64,000 nucleotides of DNA from Eublepharis macularius (lineage: Eukaryota; Chordata; Lepidosauria; Squamata; Eublepharidae). The stretch lies in NCBI RefSeq assembly GCF_028583425.1, contig NC_072791.1, forward strand, positions 190,378,311-190,442,310, given 5' to 3'. A program made the position numbers and the translations under genes. Below the pieces are notes generated by a model, which saw only the letters and a list, made by a program, of their open reading frames with translations, did not search any database and was not told where the DNA came from. Position 1 is the first letter of the stretch, and each line of letters opens with the position of its first letter. Of this stretch, positions 33,771-46,880 are shown one piece after another.

Positions 33771-36700
33771 ATGTGTTCTAAAATCAAAGTTTTAACTTTC
33801 AATGTCAGAGGTTTGGGAAACCCAATTAAAAGAAGGAGAGTGATCTCGAATTTAGCCCATACTAGAGCGCAAATTATTTTTCTGCAGGAGACCCACTTGC
33901 GGCATAACAATACTGATTCATTGAAAGCTAGGTGGCTACAAGCACAATACCATGCAACTGGTAATTCCAAATCAAGGGGCGTAGCCATCCTTATAGCAAA
34001 AAATATACAATTCCAACAAACAAAAACTCTCAAAGACAAAAAAGGTAGATATATCTTCGTTAAAGGGAAAATAGGGGAACACAAAATTACTCTAGCCTCG
34101 TTATATGCTCCTAATACAAATCAATTAGATTTTATAGAGGAAATATTGCAGAAATTAACTAATTTCCAGGAAGGAGATCTGATAATTGGAGGAGACTTAA
34201 ACTATATAATAAAACATCAATTAGACAAATTGAACTTCAATAAGCCTCACCCAAAAAATATACATAAAACAACAAAACTAGCAGCTATTCTAAAAAAATA
34301 TCAATAGACACATGGAGGTACTACCACGAAGGAGAAAAGGACTTCACATATTTTTCACAAAGACACAATACGTATACAAGAATAGACTACATATTAAACT
34401 CCAATACCACTATAGATAAAGTAGAGGAAATTGAAATAGGAAGTAATACAATCTCAGACCATGCATGGGTAACAATGACATTTAATCTAGGTGATAAAAC
34501 AGAGAACAGCAGACAATGGTGCCTACCAAAGCACTTATTATTTAATCAAGTCACATCTAAAGAAATTGGGAAAATAATAGAAACAGCTATTGCAGAAAAC
34601 ATATCTAAAGAAATTGGAGAGCACATACTTTGGGACACAATTAAAACAGTGACCAGAGGCCACATAATAGCCCTTACGGCTAAAATCAATAGAGAAAAAT
34701 TAAAACAAAAACAAGAGTTAACTAGTAATATTAAAGCTTTAGAAACCAAACATAAACTAACAGGCAGTAAAAAAATATACACAGAACTTCTAACACAAAG
34801 AAAATTTTTAGAAACCTTAGAAAGCCATACGATATATAAACAACTGTTAGCTGTTAAGCAGGCTCACTGGTCCAACTCGCCTAAAATGCTCCGTATTTTA
34901 GCAAACAAAGTAAAACAAAGAAGATCACAAAATAATATTAATAGAATCTATAACAGTAAAAACGTAATACAGTATAAATCAGAATCAATTCTCAAGGTTT
35001 TTAAAGACTTTTATACGCGACTATACTCTTCAAATAACCCTGACCAAGCTAAAATAATCCATTTTCTAAAATCAATAAAAAGTCTTAAGAAATTAGAGGA
35101 AACACACCGAACTCTTCTTGACAAACCCATCACTATTCAGGAAACAACAAATGCAATAAAAAATGCTAAAAATAATAAAGCCACAGGGACGGATGGCTAC
35201 CCGGCAGAATTTTTTAAAAAATACACAAATTTATTAGCAACACACCTAACTAACTTGGCCAACTCAATTTTAGACAAGGGTAAAATGCCACCTACTTGGG
35301 AGAGAGCTGACATTATTGTACTTCACAAACAGGGAAAAGACCCCCTGAAAGCAGCATCCTACTGTCCCATTTCATTGCTTAACCATGATTATAAAATCTT
35401 CACCTCCATCATAGTGAATCGTTTAAATACATTTATATCCAACTACATACATACAGACCAATCAGGATTCATACCAAAAAGAGACATTACAGATAACATT
35501 TATAGATCATTAAACCTTATAGATCATTGTACTCACAACAGCATGGAAGCTATTTTACTTTCACTAGATGTCAAAAAAGCTTTCGACTCGGTAGAACTAT
35601 CATACCTCTTAAAAACACTGTCATACATGGAATTTGGAAAAAAAAATTTAAACTTAATCAGAGCAATTTACCACCAACCAACAGCAAACATTAAGGTAAA
35701 CGCTATGCATTCAGAAACCATTTACATCAAAAGAGGCACAAGGCAAGGTTGTCCCCTATCTCCCCTCTTATTTGCACTTGCTCTAGAACCCTTCGCAACA
35801 GTTCTCAGAGAAAACAACCAGATAAAGGGGATAAAGGTTAATTTCACAGAATTCAAAATCAGCTTGTTTGCGGACGACATGTTGATATATATGACTGATC
35901 CAATAAATTCACTGTCCTATCTCTCATCTCTACTCACAAATTTTGGAGCAATCTCAGGATTAATAATTAACCAAACAAAATCATATTACCTTGCCATTAA
36001 TATCCATAACAAAATGATCCAACAAATAAATAAACTGTACAGTTTTCAGTGGTCACCATCACACTTAACCTATCTAGGCGTTAATATCTCCCCTAAATAA
36101 AATGAACTGATAAAATTGAACCACCTCAAGTTAACAAACCAAATTAAATCAGACATTATTAATTGGAATAAATTAAAACTCACGTGGTATGACAGATTTC
36201 ATTTGATAAAAGCTTTTATACTACCGAAATTTCTTTACGTATTTAGAGCGATCCCTCTCACCATCAACAGATCACTAATAGCTCAATGGCAAATACTACT
36301 TAATAAGTTCCTCTGGCAAAACAAACACTCGAGAATTGCGTTTAACACTATGAGGAGGAAATCAGTAAACGGAGGTTTCAATTACCCAGACTTAGCATTA
36401 TATCCATCAGCAGCAAGATTGGTCAACCTCTTGCAATTGACATCTAACTCTCCCCGGCCAGATTGGATTAAGATCACACAATCATCTTTAAATCACTATG
36501 ACATCGCAGACATAATTTGGGATAATCCAAAAAATAGACCACAAAGTATTAAAATCAGTTTTGTGATATCGTCTATACTAAAGACGTGGGACCAAATTAA
36601 GATCAAAATTGTCCCAAAACTGTCTAGATTCTCGACATTTATAAATCAAGAATGGTCCCCACAGGGGTGGGAGTGGTCACTCATCCAAATATTGCGACAG

Positions 36701-37621
36701 GCCAAAGTTACTAGACTAATAGACATTGCCACACAATCAGGACTATTAAGGAAGCTAGAGATAGAGGGAAAAATAAAACAGAAATTACAATGGTTTAGCT
36801 ACTTACAACTCTCACACATGGCAGAGAAAATAAAACTAAGGAACATCATGAAAGAACCTCTGACAGAATTTGAACAAATTTTGAACTCATCCTCACAACA
36901 AAAAAAAGGGATGATAGCTAAATTGTACAAAATTCTATTAAACACAATGGAGAATAAATGCCTAAGTTGCCAAAATAGCTGGAATAAGGACTGTTTAATT
37001 GAACAGTCCTTAGAAACTTGGAATGACATTTGGTCATCCAACATATTTACCTCAAAAGTTATTGTAACTAGGCTCCAAACATTCAAAGTGATACATAGAT
37101 GGTACTTAACTCCCAAAAAATTAGCACTAATGTCAGCCAAATCGTCCCCTAAATGTTGGAAAGATTGCGGTGAGGAGGGAACCTTTGCCCACTGTTGGTG
37201 GGAATGTATAAAAATCAGACAATTCTGGGAGGAGGTTCTAATGAAAATTAAAGATATTACTAATTATGTACTCCCTTTTGATCCGAAAATAATTTTTTTA
37301 GACATATGGGGAACTCTGTGCATACCCAAAATTAGAAAGGAACTTATTGACTCACTTTTTATTGCAGCTAAAAGCACTATTGCGACAGTATGGAAATCTA
37401 AGAGATTGCCAACAATTGAGACTTGGTTCTCAAAAGTTTGGAACCATTTTATTCTAGAAAAAATAAGTAACGACATACAAAATGCAGAACATTTCACAGA
37501 AAATACCGGTTTTATTGATAAATGGCTCCCTTTCTTGGAATATATAGAAGAACATAATCTGCAGCCCAACTCAAAAATTTTTCAAGTTATAACACACAAT
37601 GATTTCCTTTCATTCTATTAA
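33771..37621 (+). pseudogene. L1 ORF2 (endonuclease-reverse transcriptase), two lesions
   Basis: The ATG at 33,771 opens an APE-type endonuclease domain, with KVLTFNVRGLGNP, FLQETHL, GGDLN and later SDHAWV near 34,460. At about 34,290-34,305 the frame shifts, consistent with loss of one base near an A run, and the old frame stops at 34,305-34,307. The new frame runs through the reverse transcriptase: QSGFIPKRDITDN, LSLDVKKAFDSVE, RGTRQGCPLSPLLFALALEP and the catalytic LFADDMLIYM near 35,870. An in-frame TAA occurs at 36,098-36,100. Reading then continues in the same frame to 37,621, including the Cys-rich CWKDCGEEGTFAHCWWEC. The protein would nick DNA and copy L1 RNA; this copy is broken. Confidence 0.93.
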
Positions 37622-37765
37622 TCTAACAATATACTCGAGTCATCAGAAGATTATGTTAATGTTAATTCTCAAAAATACAAGGTTAATAATGCATTGTACA
37701 TGGAATTTTTGTCTTGATCTGGATTGATGTTTATGATTGTAAATTATATGTTGCAACAAAGGTTT

Positions 37766-37771
37766 AATAAA
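37766..37771 (+). terminator. L1 polyadenylation signal
   Basis: AATAAA about 14 bases upstream of the A-rich tail at the L1 3' end. Confidence 0.85.
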
Positions 37772-37807
37772 ATTATTTAAACTCAAAAAAAAAAAGTAAG
37801 CCATTAG

Positions 37808-40800
37808 AATAGGCAGTTTGAAGGAAATTACCTTTTCCTATCATGACATTCACATAAGTTTTTTTAGACAAATGCCTTGGTGCCTTTTGAATTCTGTCAT
37901 AAAACTGAAATGGAGAAAGAAATATGAGTGACCTTCACTACCACTTTTATATTGCTGGAGTGCTGAAGTCCCCAAGCTCATTGAGCCTGGAATTTTGAGA
38001 ACAAGCGGCCACAACAAAATGGCTTCCATGGAGTGGGTGGGACCAATCACAAAATGGCTGCTATATGGAATAAAACTGTGTATACAATCACAAAATATTG
38101 AAAAGTTGTGCAAAAGGAGGTTCCAAGCCAAGTGTCCGCATATAATTGGGTGCTCCCTCTGGGCTCAAAGGGATTTTTTGAAGCATCTCTTACTCCAGTG
38201 TGGCAGAGGGAAAATAGAATAGGCTTTTTGTTCTGGGAAGAAGCAAGTGAGCTTCGGGAAACATTGGCTTGCACCATAGTATTTATGGGAATCACTGTCA
38301 TAGTGTACTATCCAACTTGGAAACTCCTGTGTCTTTCCTGGAATGTATACATCCCACTGCAGAGATGTATAAGTTCTGACCATGTTATCAGAAACACAAG
38401 AGAAAAGTAGAATAAATGGAAGGGGGTGAGTGGCTTTAAGCCAAAACAGGGTACTGTTTGCCATTAGTTTTAGTAGATATTTTATGCTGTGGAGGGGAAG
38501 AGGTATTTCAGATGCCAAAATGTCTAATAATATCACCGTGTCTCAAGTAATGATTTTGATACAGTAATTAGGACTGCAGTTCCTGGATCTGTCTGGTGCA
38601 GATGTTTTATCTAGCATCCTTTGACCAGTCATATCAATTTAACTGGATAGCTGAGCTTGTTTTAGAAGATGGTAGCACAGAGTTAAGAAATTCTTAACTA
38701 TACCGTGACAACACTGTGTTTAAAAAAAGACCCTGACAGAACTAGATGCCATCTTGAACTGAAAAGTAACAAACACTTTATCAGTTCATCAAAGAGAAGT
38801 TTTGTCAAATGCCTATAATGCATGTAGTTCCTTTCTGTTCCCTGTCACACTGATAAACAGCTGCATTGACGCTGTTAGGAAATGTATTGCCTGTCACTGA
38901 TAGAACTTAGGGGAATGGTAATGAGAGTTCATGTTTCAAGTGCTGGATGACAGCATCTGCAACGTAGGCTCAGGAGGACAAGTTTTCATTTTTTTCTTAA
39001 GAGAGTTGAAGGTGGCGAAAGAGAGAGCACCATATAATTAACTCACTTTCACCACTGGCAAATAGATTTTGCTGCTTTACATATTGTTCCAACAGCCTGT
39101 AAAACTGGTTTGAACAGAGGTAACAACGGGAGCACATGTGCGCCATCGGAAGTGACATCTTTTGGTTGAACCACTTTCAGCTGTCTCCAGTTTCTTTTCA
39201 AATAAGGACAAGAATTCTAAAAAAGGATACATGGAAAGTTAGTCCTAAGAAAAGTGGACCAAGGTTGGGGAACTGCCATCTTATTAAAAAAAAGTTAAGA
39301 TGTAAATTATTTACATTGGTATGTTTTAATTGCTTGTATAAATGAGTTCTAAGGCAACAGTTAGGGAACCGTTTGCATCAGGCTGCCCACTTGGCTGCTG
39401 CTTGCTAAAGAGGTGGCATACTGGCATTATCTACATGACCCAATTTATGATGCAGGATTTTATTTGCTTTTTTTTATTGAATATATAGTCCATCTTCCAA
39501 CCATGCTACCTTCCCAAGAAGGATTGCAGTACACATTTGAAAACATACGCAGTAAGCAGATAAAACCAAAATCTTTGGAACAATTCATAACATGTAGGAG
39601 ATAAAACTCCTTTTCCCTAACCTTGCCAACATGAAATATAAATGCCATAGAACCCCCATCATCCTAGGTCAAAGAACCTTGGGAACATTACATTTGTCCG
39701 TCCAGAAGACTCTCCCGGTTGTGATCAGTCTCCACTTTTGCGTGATGCAGAGCTCTGCCTGCTCTACCGCCCTGAGGCTGTTTTGGCACTTGAAAAGACA
39801 GAGTGGCGATGAAGAGCTCCACACCATGGGCCCAATCAGGATCAAGTCCTAGTGGCATCTTAAAATTACTTTAAATGGTGATGGCATTCTCATGGTGACC
39901 ATAAGAATGCCAACATGTTTAGTTTGGCTCTCAGCTCCAAAGGGACAGAGGATCAGGGACCTAGGAATGGGGAAAGGGGAAGGAGGAGAGAAGGTATCTT
40001 GCAACATTTCCAGTTTAATGCTAAAGCAGCAGGTCAAGCGAGAGGGAATTTCCATGTGAACATACCCTAAAATTTAGATGTGCATTCTTTTGTTTCCCAA
40101 ATTATATTTATTTCTTCTATTTTTGCAATAAATTGGATCTTTGTCTATCAAGAGGATGCCTCAAAAGGGATCTCATTGCCCTACTGCCAACTTTATCACC
40201 ATGCCACACAATCATAGGGACTGAAGATAAAAGTCCCTCTTACTTGTAGTGGTGATTCTATCTGTTCAGTAAAGTAATGCTATATCCAGTTTGGTGGTAG
40301 TCTGTATCTGCTACAGGCAGAGGCATGAGAACAGCCTTAGAACCAATATATTATAGTATTGTGTGAACCTTGCATGAGCATATGTGGAACACTGGTACTC
40401 TTTTTCCAGATCTTTGGGTTGGATCTAGAGTGGAATTTTGTTCACGGAAGGGATATCTTCTCCCTTCACCATTCTTTCTACTTCTCCTTCACTTCTTGCC
40501 CCACAAAGAGCTGTTCCTCTCCATCTGGATCCTCTAGAATAGTGTGGGATATTGATAGGGGGCTACTCTAGGAATGGGCAAACAGCAGAAATTCCACCCA
40601 CTCTTATGCAAACAGAACGTGAGCTATAATGGAGCAATTTCTGACAACTCCTTCTTTCTACAGAGGTTTTTCATGTTGAAGTCCTTGCCATTCCAGAGGG
40701 TCCCATAGGCATCAGGTATGGTTTTTCAGAGATCTGATGAAAGATGGGGACAGATAAAAATATTTCCTTATGCAAGAGTTATTCTCCTCTCTGGATTCCA

Positions 40801-42234
40801 ACCTTTGGCGACATCATTTGTACATACACAGGCTTGTCATTGTTTTTGTTGGTGAATACCTACACCTCTTTCATTTTACTATTAGATACATCCATGAGGA
40901 TTTTCTACTTGATTACGTTGTTATCCTGCCCTTCCTGCAAGTACTCAAAGTTCTCTTCTTCCATTTCATTCTCACAACAATTTTATACTAGATTAGGCTG
41001 ACGGAGAGACTGATTGGCTCAAAGTCACACTCTGACTTTCATAGATGACCTCTGATTTAAATCTTGGTATCCCACATCCTGGTCCAATTCCATAATACCA
41101 CACTGACTCCTTTTTGTTTGCTTGGAATAAAATCCCACTGAATTCCACAGAACATATTCCCAAGCAAATGTGCATATGATATTGATTACACTCTACAGAC
41201 CATTGTTGACACAAATGTAACATGCAACCTACCAACATCGACTTCAAAATCTTGTTTGGTTTAATGAATCTGCATTGCCCTTTAATTGGATAATAATAAT
41301 AATAAAGTGATCCAATCCTCCCGTCCACACTGTAAACTTATATTAAGCTTTTATTGAATTAAATTCATGATGCTATCTGCCTGCCTTAAGAGATCTGCCT
41401 TACAGTTAAAGTGTGAGATAGCTGTTCTCCTAGAAGCTTAATAGAGCTAAAGGAAATAACCGATAAGCATGAACTATTAAATTATTAAAAGCAACGTCAC
41501 TGTCACAAGTAGGCCTCCTGAATGGAGTTCTCAACGTGCCACGGAGTGTAGGATTAGGAATGCCATTTATCTCCACCCAAGCATGTAAAATTGAAGCATA
41601 ATTGAACCAGGTGGGGTCTCTTGTTTTGTAAGTTACATAACGACCTATGTGGGGGAGGGGACTTTGCCACCTTAGCCTGTTGCAACAGGCACTGATAATG
41701 TATTTGATAAATTACCTTTACAGCTACAATTTAATAAGCAGTCAGTTCAAAGTTTATGCATGTGTTCATACATAAATGCACAAGCTCAAATTTGATCATC
41801 CTATACAACAACAGGATGCACAATTGCACATACAGTCAAAGAAGAACCTGGATTTAGAACTATATATGCAACACCATTTTTAGGTGGAAAGATCCAAAGC
41901 TTATCTTGGTTCAAGTTTTCTAAAGAACAGTGCTGCTTTTATTTTATTTTTCACCTTACTTCTTTCTAAATTCTGCTATACTTTGTTTTTATTGGGTGGG
42001 ATCCCAAGGCCACCTTGTGCAAGCAGGAGGCACATCGGCTCAAGGGGTAGAGTGGGGTCCATGATTTCCATCTGATTCCCATTAGATGCAGCACCCGGGC
42101 CGCATTCCATGTTATTCTTCAACTTTCAGAACCAGCTTCCGGGTGCACAAAGGGATGCAGAAGGCTGAAAGAGGTGGAATGATCCATTCCATAAGTGGAG
42201 TTCCTGCTCATGCTTCTTGGCCAGTTTGGTGTGA
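37808..42234. other. Non-coding DNA
   Basis: No gene is supported. Near 39,470-39,560 the plus strand resembles the reverse of a LINE 3' end (TATAGTCCATCTTCCAACCA), a faint CR1/L2 trace. Frames near 37,995-38,536 and 40,744-41,328 are short, overlap on both strands and show no motifs. Confidence 0.45.
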
Positions 42235-42490
42235 GGGCCAGTTTGGTGTAGTGGTTAAGAGTGCGGGACTCCAATCTGGAGAACCGGGTTTGATTCCCCA
42301 CTCCTCCACTTGAAGCCAGCTGGGTGACCTTGGGCTAGTCACGGCTCTCTGGAGCCCTCTCAGTCCCACCCACTTCACAAGGTGATTGTTGTGGGGATAA
42401 TAATAGCATACTTTGTAAACCACTGAGTGGGCATTAAGTTGTCCTGAAGGGCAGTATATAAATCGAATGTTGTTGTTGGTGGTGGTGTTA
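42235..42490 (+). mobile_element. tRNA-headed SINE, best-preserved copy
   Basis: The head carries CAGTTTGGTGTAGTGGTTAA (A box) and GGGTTTGATTCCCCACTCCT (B box). The body includes GCTGGGTGACCTTGGGCTAG. The 3' domain is GTTGTCCTGAAGGGCAGTAT, followed by ATAAATCGAATG and (GTT)n. The head is tRNA-like. The 3' end resembles a LINE tail, which would let a partner LINE copy it. About 255 bp. Confidence 0.88.
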
Positions 42491-43602
42491 TTGGAATTCA
42501 AAGCACTTTATTTCCTTTATGTCTTCATATTTGAAGAGTGTTGTTATTACCCTTGTGATGACAGAAAATGTTGCCTAAAGTTTTAGACAATAGTAGGTAA
42601 AGAGGTTAATCAAAAAATAATTCCCCCCCAAATGAGAGTCAGTGTAATATTTCTCAGCATACTTTGGATGGCACATCATCCAGCATCCTGGGTCTGGTTG
42701 ATGCCTGCTTGTGAGATCTCCCGAGAATCCTATACATGCCATTGTGAATTCCATGAAGAAACAGAGGCAGGATTTAAATATCATACATTAATAAATAATG
42801 GTGCCCTGGCCATGGCTGAGTGGAAGAGCCATGCAGAAGGTCCCAGTTTAATACCCAGTCTTTTTTATATTGCTTTTTCTGCTGTTAAATAATGTGATGT
42901 TTATCTGATCTCATACTGAAGTTTCCATTTTTTTTTGCTAGTCTTAGTGCTTCAGTTCTGTTTTTGCTGTTTGTAGTACTGGCTGTGAATGGATTATTGA
43001 TTTTGCTCTTATGGTTACAAAGTGGGATGTAAATAATATAACTAAATACTTAAAACACTCAATTTTATCTTTCTGTTAAAAGTCACTAAGAACATCACTT
43101 TTTTGCTTTTACAGGCTTCCAGTGTCTCAGCTCTGCAGTGCTGACTGCAATATTTTCAGAAGAATGAACTGAAACAGAATTGTCACATCAAACATATGTG
43201 TGCCAACCTTTCTAAAAGGGCCATGTGACCTTTCTTTCAACAGTCCTCTGGCTGAAATATCTAAAGTGTGAATTATGGAATTGAAGGCCATCACCTTTCA
43301 CTGTGCTAGAAGGATTTGTAAATTAGCCTTGGAAAGCTATAGTAAGCAAGAATCATTTTTCTCCTGCTAGTAAAGTCACCTCTGAAGGAAAAAGTCACTG
43401 TGCACTTTATAAAGTGTGCAAAATCCTACCACAATCTTTATAAAGTCAAGACTGTAAGTTATAGAGGCTGGTTCCGACATGTACATTCATAATTTCAACA
43501 AGCCAATACCTGGTAGCGCGAATAGGTATATACATACAGAATTTTCACATACTTATTTATTAAAATATTTATATCTCATCTTGCCTTGTGGTCTATAGTG
43601 GC
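42491..43602. other. Non-coding DNA with SINE debris
   Basis: Around 42,802-42,860 is a degenerate tRNA-like head (CATGGCTGAGTGGAAGAGCC ... GCAGAAGGTCCCAGTTTAAT), probably an old SINE of a second family. No gene was recognised. Confidence 0.45.
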
Positions 43603-45530
43603 TTACAAATTTATTTATTTAATTCAATTTATACCCCGCCCTCCCCACAAATGGGCTCAGGGCGGCTAACAACATTAAAAAATACATTAAAATCACAAAA
43701 ACATAAAACCAACAATAATTTTTAAAAAATCATTAAAATAGTCCAGGAGCAGACTATTTAGACAAATATTGGGAGTCTGTATATGGGCATAGCAGATGGC
43801 CGAGGGCAGCCCCAGAAGAAGTGGTAGTCTTAGATGGAAGAAGGAGGGCACCCGCTGGCACTCAGCTGAAGGCCCGGTGGAATATCTCGGTTTTACAGCC
43901 CCTGCGAAACTGTAACAGGTCCTGCAGGGCCCGGATCTCCAGCGGGAGAGCATTCCACCAGGCTGGGGCCAGGGCAGAAAAAGCCCTGGTCCTGGTTGAG
44001 GCCAGACGGATGTCCTTCGGGCCGGGGACCACCAGGAGTTGCTTGTCTGCAGAGCGCAACACCCTGCAGGGGATGTAATGGAAGAGGTGGTCCCGCAGGT
44101 ATGCAGGTCCCAGTCCATGAAGGGCTTTAAACACCAAGGTTTGCACCTTGAACCAGATCCGAAACTTCACTGGGAGCCAGTGCAGCTGGCACAGCGTGGG
44201 ATGAATGTGCGCTTGGATTGGTGTTCTTGTAAGGACGCGTGCCACCGCATTCTGGACCAGCTGTAACTTCCAGGTCAGGCCCAAGGGCAGCCCAGCGTAG
44301 AGTGAATTGCAGTAGTCTCGCCTGGAGGTGACCGTTGCATGGATTACTGTGGCCAGGTCCCGGGGCGAAAGATAGGGCGCCAGTTGCCTGGCCTGTCGAA
44401 GATGAAAAAAGGCAGACCTGGCAACGGTTGTAACCTGGGCCTCCATTGAAAGTGTGGCATCCAAGGTCACACCCAGGCTCCTCACTGTCGGCGAAGGTTT
44501 CAGTTGTACCCCATCAAGGGCTGGGAGCCGGGTCCCCAGCTCAATTGCCCCACGATCCAGACACAGAACCTCCGTCTTCAGGGGATTCAACGTCAGGCGA
44601 CTCTGATGTAACCATACTGTCACAGCCTCAAGACCCTTGGCCAAGGAATCCAGAGTGAGATCAGACTGGCTGTCCATCAGAAGATAGAGCTGAGTGTCAT
44701 CTGCATACTGGTGACAACCCAGCCCAAAGCTGCGGGCTAACCGGCGAGGGGGCGCATATAGATGTTAAATAGCATCGGGGAAAGAATCGCCCCCTGAGGG
44801 ACGCCGCATACCAAAAAATGGCAAGTGGACATCTGTTCCCCGAGTGCCCACCCTCTGTCCCCGATTGCGAAGGAAGGAGTTCAGCCATTGCAGGGCTGTT
44901 CCACAAATCCCCACATCGGCAAGGCGGTGGGTCAGAAGATTATGATCGACTGTGTCGAACGCTGCTGTAAGATCTAAAAGTATCAGCAGTGCCAACCTGC
45001 CCTGGTCCAGGTGTCGCTGCAGATCATCTGTGAGGGCAACCAGAGCCGTCTCTGTACCATGGCCAGGCCTGAAGCCGGACTGGAATGGATCCAGGATAGA
45101 GGCATCATCCAGGTATACCTGCAGCTGTTCCTCTACCACCCTCTCAATTACCTTACCCAGGAATGGAAGGTTCAAAACTGGGTGGTAATTGGCTGGATCA
45201 ACAGGATCCAGTGATGGTTTCTTTAATAAGAGCCGCACCATTGCCTCCTTCAGTGAGTCTGGAAAAAACCCCAGAACTCAGAGAAAGATTAATTATGTCA
45301 GCTAATGGTTGCCGAATCCCATCACTGCCAGTTTTCAGCAGCCATGATGGGCACGGGTCCAGTGGGCATGTGGTAGGTTTCACAGCATGCAGGACCCTGC
45401 CTACCTCCTCCTGGGAGAGTGGCCTGAATTGATCTAATATCAACCCTGAGGACGACCAAGGGGCCTCCAGTACACATACTGCATCAACCGTGGTGGACAG
45501 ATCCCGGCGGAGTGACAAGATCTTGTCATA
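43603..45530 (-). mobile_element. CR1/L2-type LINE, 5' truncated
   Basis: Read on the minus strand, it encodes the C-terminal half of a LINE reverse transcriptase. It ends in the stem-loop-like CGCCCTGAGCCCATTTGTGG followed by GGAGGGCGGGGTATAAATTG and a short (AAAT)n tail. It is the best-preserved LINE of this class in the window. The 5' boundary is approximate because the sequence fades into other repeats near 45,530. Confidence 0.85.
43862..45480 (-). pseudogene. CR1/L2 reverse transcriptase, frameshifted
   Basis: Three minus-strand frames together cover the RT core. About 45,480-45,200 has PLSQEEVGRVLHAVKPTTCP. About 45,241-44,765 has FQSGFRPGHGTETALVALTD and LTAAFDTVDHNLL. The remainder begins with a shifted GVPQGAILSPMLFN and a YADDTQLY catalytic box near 44,690, then SLGVTLDATLSMEAQVTTVA and ATVTSRRDYCNSLYAGLP to 43,862. 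At least two frameshifts (near 45,235 and 44,790) break it. The enzyme would copy LINE RNA at a nicked target; this copy is dead. Confidence 0.85.
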
Positions 45531-45639
45531 ATTACAAACATCACAATTTAAAACCAACACATTAAAACATGAACTAAACCCCCTCCCCACAAAAGATGTG
45601 TGCAGTTTATACACCATTAAAAGCCCCAAGAAATAAGAT

Positions 45640-45835
45640 GGACCTGCAGTGTCTCCTGAAAGTCACTGAAGACCTTGCCATGGAAGCTTGCTGATGACTT
45701 GGGGCCTGTCACGCACACTCAGCCTAATCTATCTCACAGGGTGGTTCTGAGGATAAAACAGGAGAAGAGAATGATGTATGCCACTTTGGGTTCTCAATGG
45801 AGAAAAAGGCAGGGTGTGAATTAAGTAAATAAATA
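45640..45835 (+). mobile_element. Retroposon 3' fragment with (AAAT)n tail
   Basis: CACAGGGTGGTTCTGAGGAT, then GAATGATGTATGCCACTTTG and GGCAGGGTGTGAATTAAGTA followed by AAT repeats match the layout of a reptile SINE or LINE 3' end. No tRNA head is clear. Confidence 0.5.
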
Positions 45836-46555
45836 GATGAAAATTATCCCCAGAGCTCCAGATAAAATTCATTCAGTAGTCTCACATATTGAAGAGCACG
45901 GGTCATCATCATCCAATATCCCCTCAAAGGTAATGCTTTTCAGTTATCACATTAAGCTTTCAGTCACTAAACATAATCAGTTATCAATGAAATGCAGGTA
46001 TGAACAAATCCTTGGTTATATTATGATTTAAAAAATCATAGGTCCTAGTCCAACACTCTAACCGCTACACCACCATTCACTACACCACAATGGTGATGAT
46101 CGATGCCATCTTTCTAATCCCATTGACTTCAATGGTCTTAGAAAGGTGTAACTTGGCTTAAGAGAGCATTTTATGAATAGTTGATGTTACCTACTTTATT
46201 TTTATAAGTGTCGGATTCAGACCTAAAAGTCTAAGCCTGGAGATATATAAATGGAAACTAATTATAACATTGCATAAAGACCCAGGTGCTTCTGAACTTT
46301 TTTTTTTTTTACATAATAAGGAAGTGTTTTATGCTTTAAAATGCCATTCTGACTTCTGGATTGTTGTTGCTTTATGGCTATATTCAAAGTTGGTTGTGTT
46401 TTCAAAAGAGAGGAAGATTTGTAGATGAGATATCTGAGCATCAGAACAATCAAAACATTATGAACAGCTAATGAAAGATCTCACTTCATGGTTTTTGGAA
46501 AATGCAAGTGCTCCTCCTGATTTCAGCAGGCCAAATTTCCCAGAAAAAGTGCATA
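45836..46555. other. Non-coding DNA
   Basis: No gene was seen. Around 46,055-46,100 the plus strand shows a degenerate, internally repeated reverse SINE head (CTACACCACCATTCACTACA). Confidence 0.4.
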
Positions 46556-46880
46556 AACTATTATTTATATTTATATTCTGCTCTCCCCGCAAGCAGGCTC
46601 AAAACATAATAGCGTACAAATTTAAAATCACCAATAATACAATTCATTTAAAGCAGCAGCGTACATATTGCAACAACCCATCAGACATCAGTAATCCGTG
46701 CAGTAGGATGGCCAGCAGCCAGATAAACAGCAGGACTGGGGCGGGGGAGGGGGGAGGTTCCAGATTTTTAAATAACAGGCCCCTACTATGTCCTGTAGGA
46801 GAGGAGATGGTCTACAGATTACTTCTTAAAAGATCAGGCGGTTATACCCATTACTTCTTTGCTGGGGTACCGAGTTCCTG
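46556..46880 (-). mobile_element. CR1/L2-type LINE 3' fragment
   Basis: The plus-strand TATTCTGCTCTCCCCGCAAG followed by CAGGCTCAAAACATAATAGC is the reverse of the CR1/L2-style 3' end seen at 43,620-43,670. Coding content is not recognisable and the boundaries are approximate. Confidence 0.5.

Larger units (their letters stand above)
31320..37791 (+). mobile_element. Full-length L1 LINE, ~6.47 kb
   Basis: The element has a short GC-rich 5' UTR (31,320-31,437, starting GACGGGGGGCGTGGCG), intact ORF1, a 1,352-bp inter-ORF spacer, ORF2 with endonuclease, reverse transcriptase and Cys-rich domains, a 170-bp 3' UTR, AATAAA and a poly(A) tail, all inside a perfect target-site duplication. The coding strand is strongly A-rich, typical of L1. 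ORF2 has one frameshift and one nonsense codon, so this copy should not mobilise itself, but the few lesions imply recent insertion. It indicates recent L1 activity in this lineage. Confidence 0.95.
31304..37807 (+). repeat. 16-bp target-site duplication flanking the L1
   Basis: AAAAGTAAGCCATTAG occurs at 31,304-31,319 and again at 37,792-37,807. The leading As merge with the poly(A) tail, so 12 bases (GTAAGCCATTAG) are unambiguous. This defines the exact ends of the L1 and marks target-primed reverse transcription. Confidence 0.95.

Noticed and set aside
36116..37621. Separate gene in the 3' half of the L1
   Set aside because: It is the continuation of ORF2 in the same frame after one TAA. 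The apparent start is a TTG.
42235..42310. tRNA gene
   Set aside because: The A and B boxes belong to a SINE head that recurs at 7151, 17,053 and 28,446 with a LINE-like 3' end. No cloverleaf-competent gene was seen.
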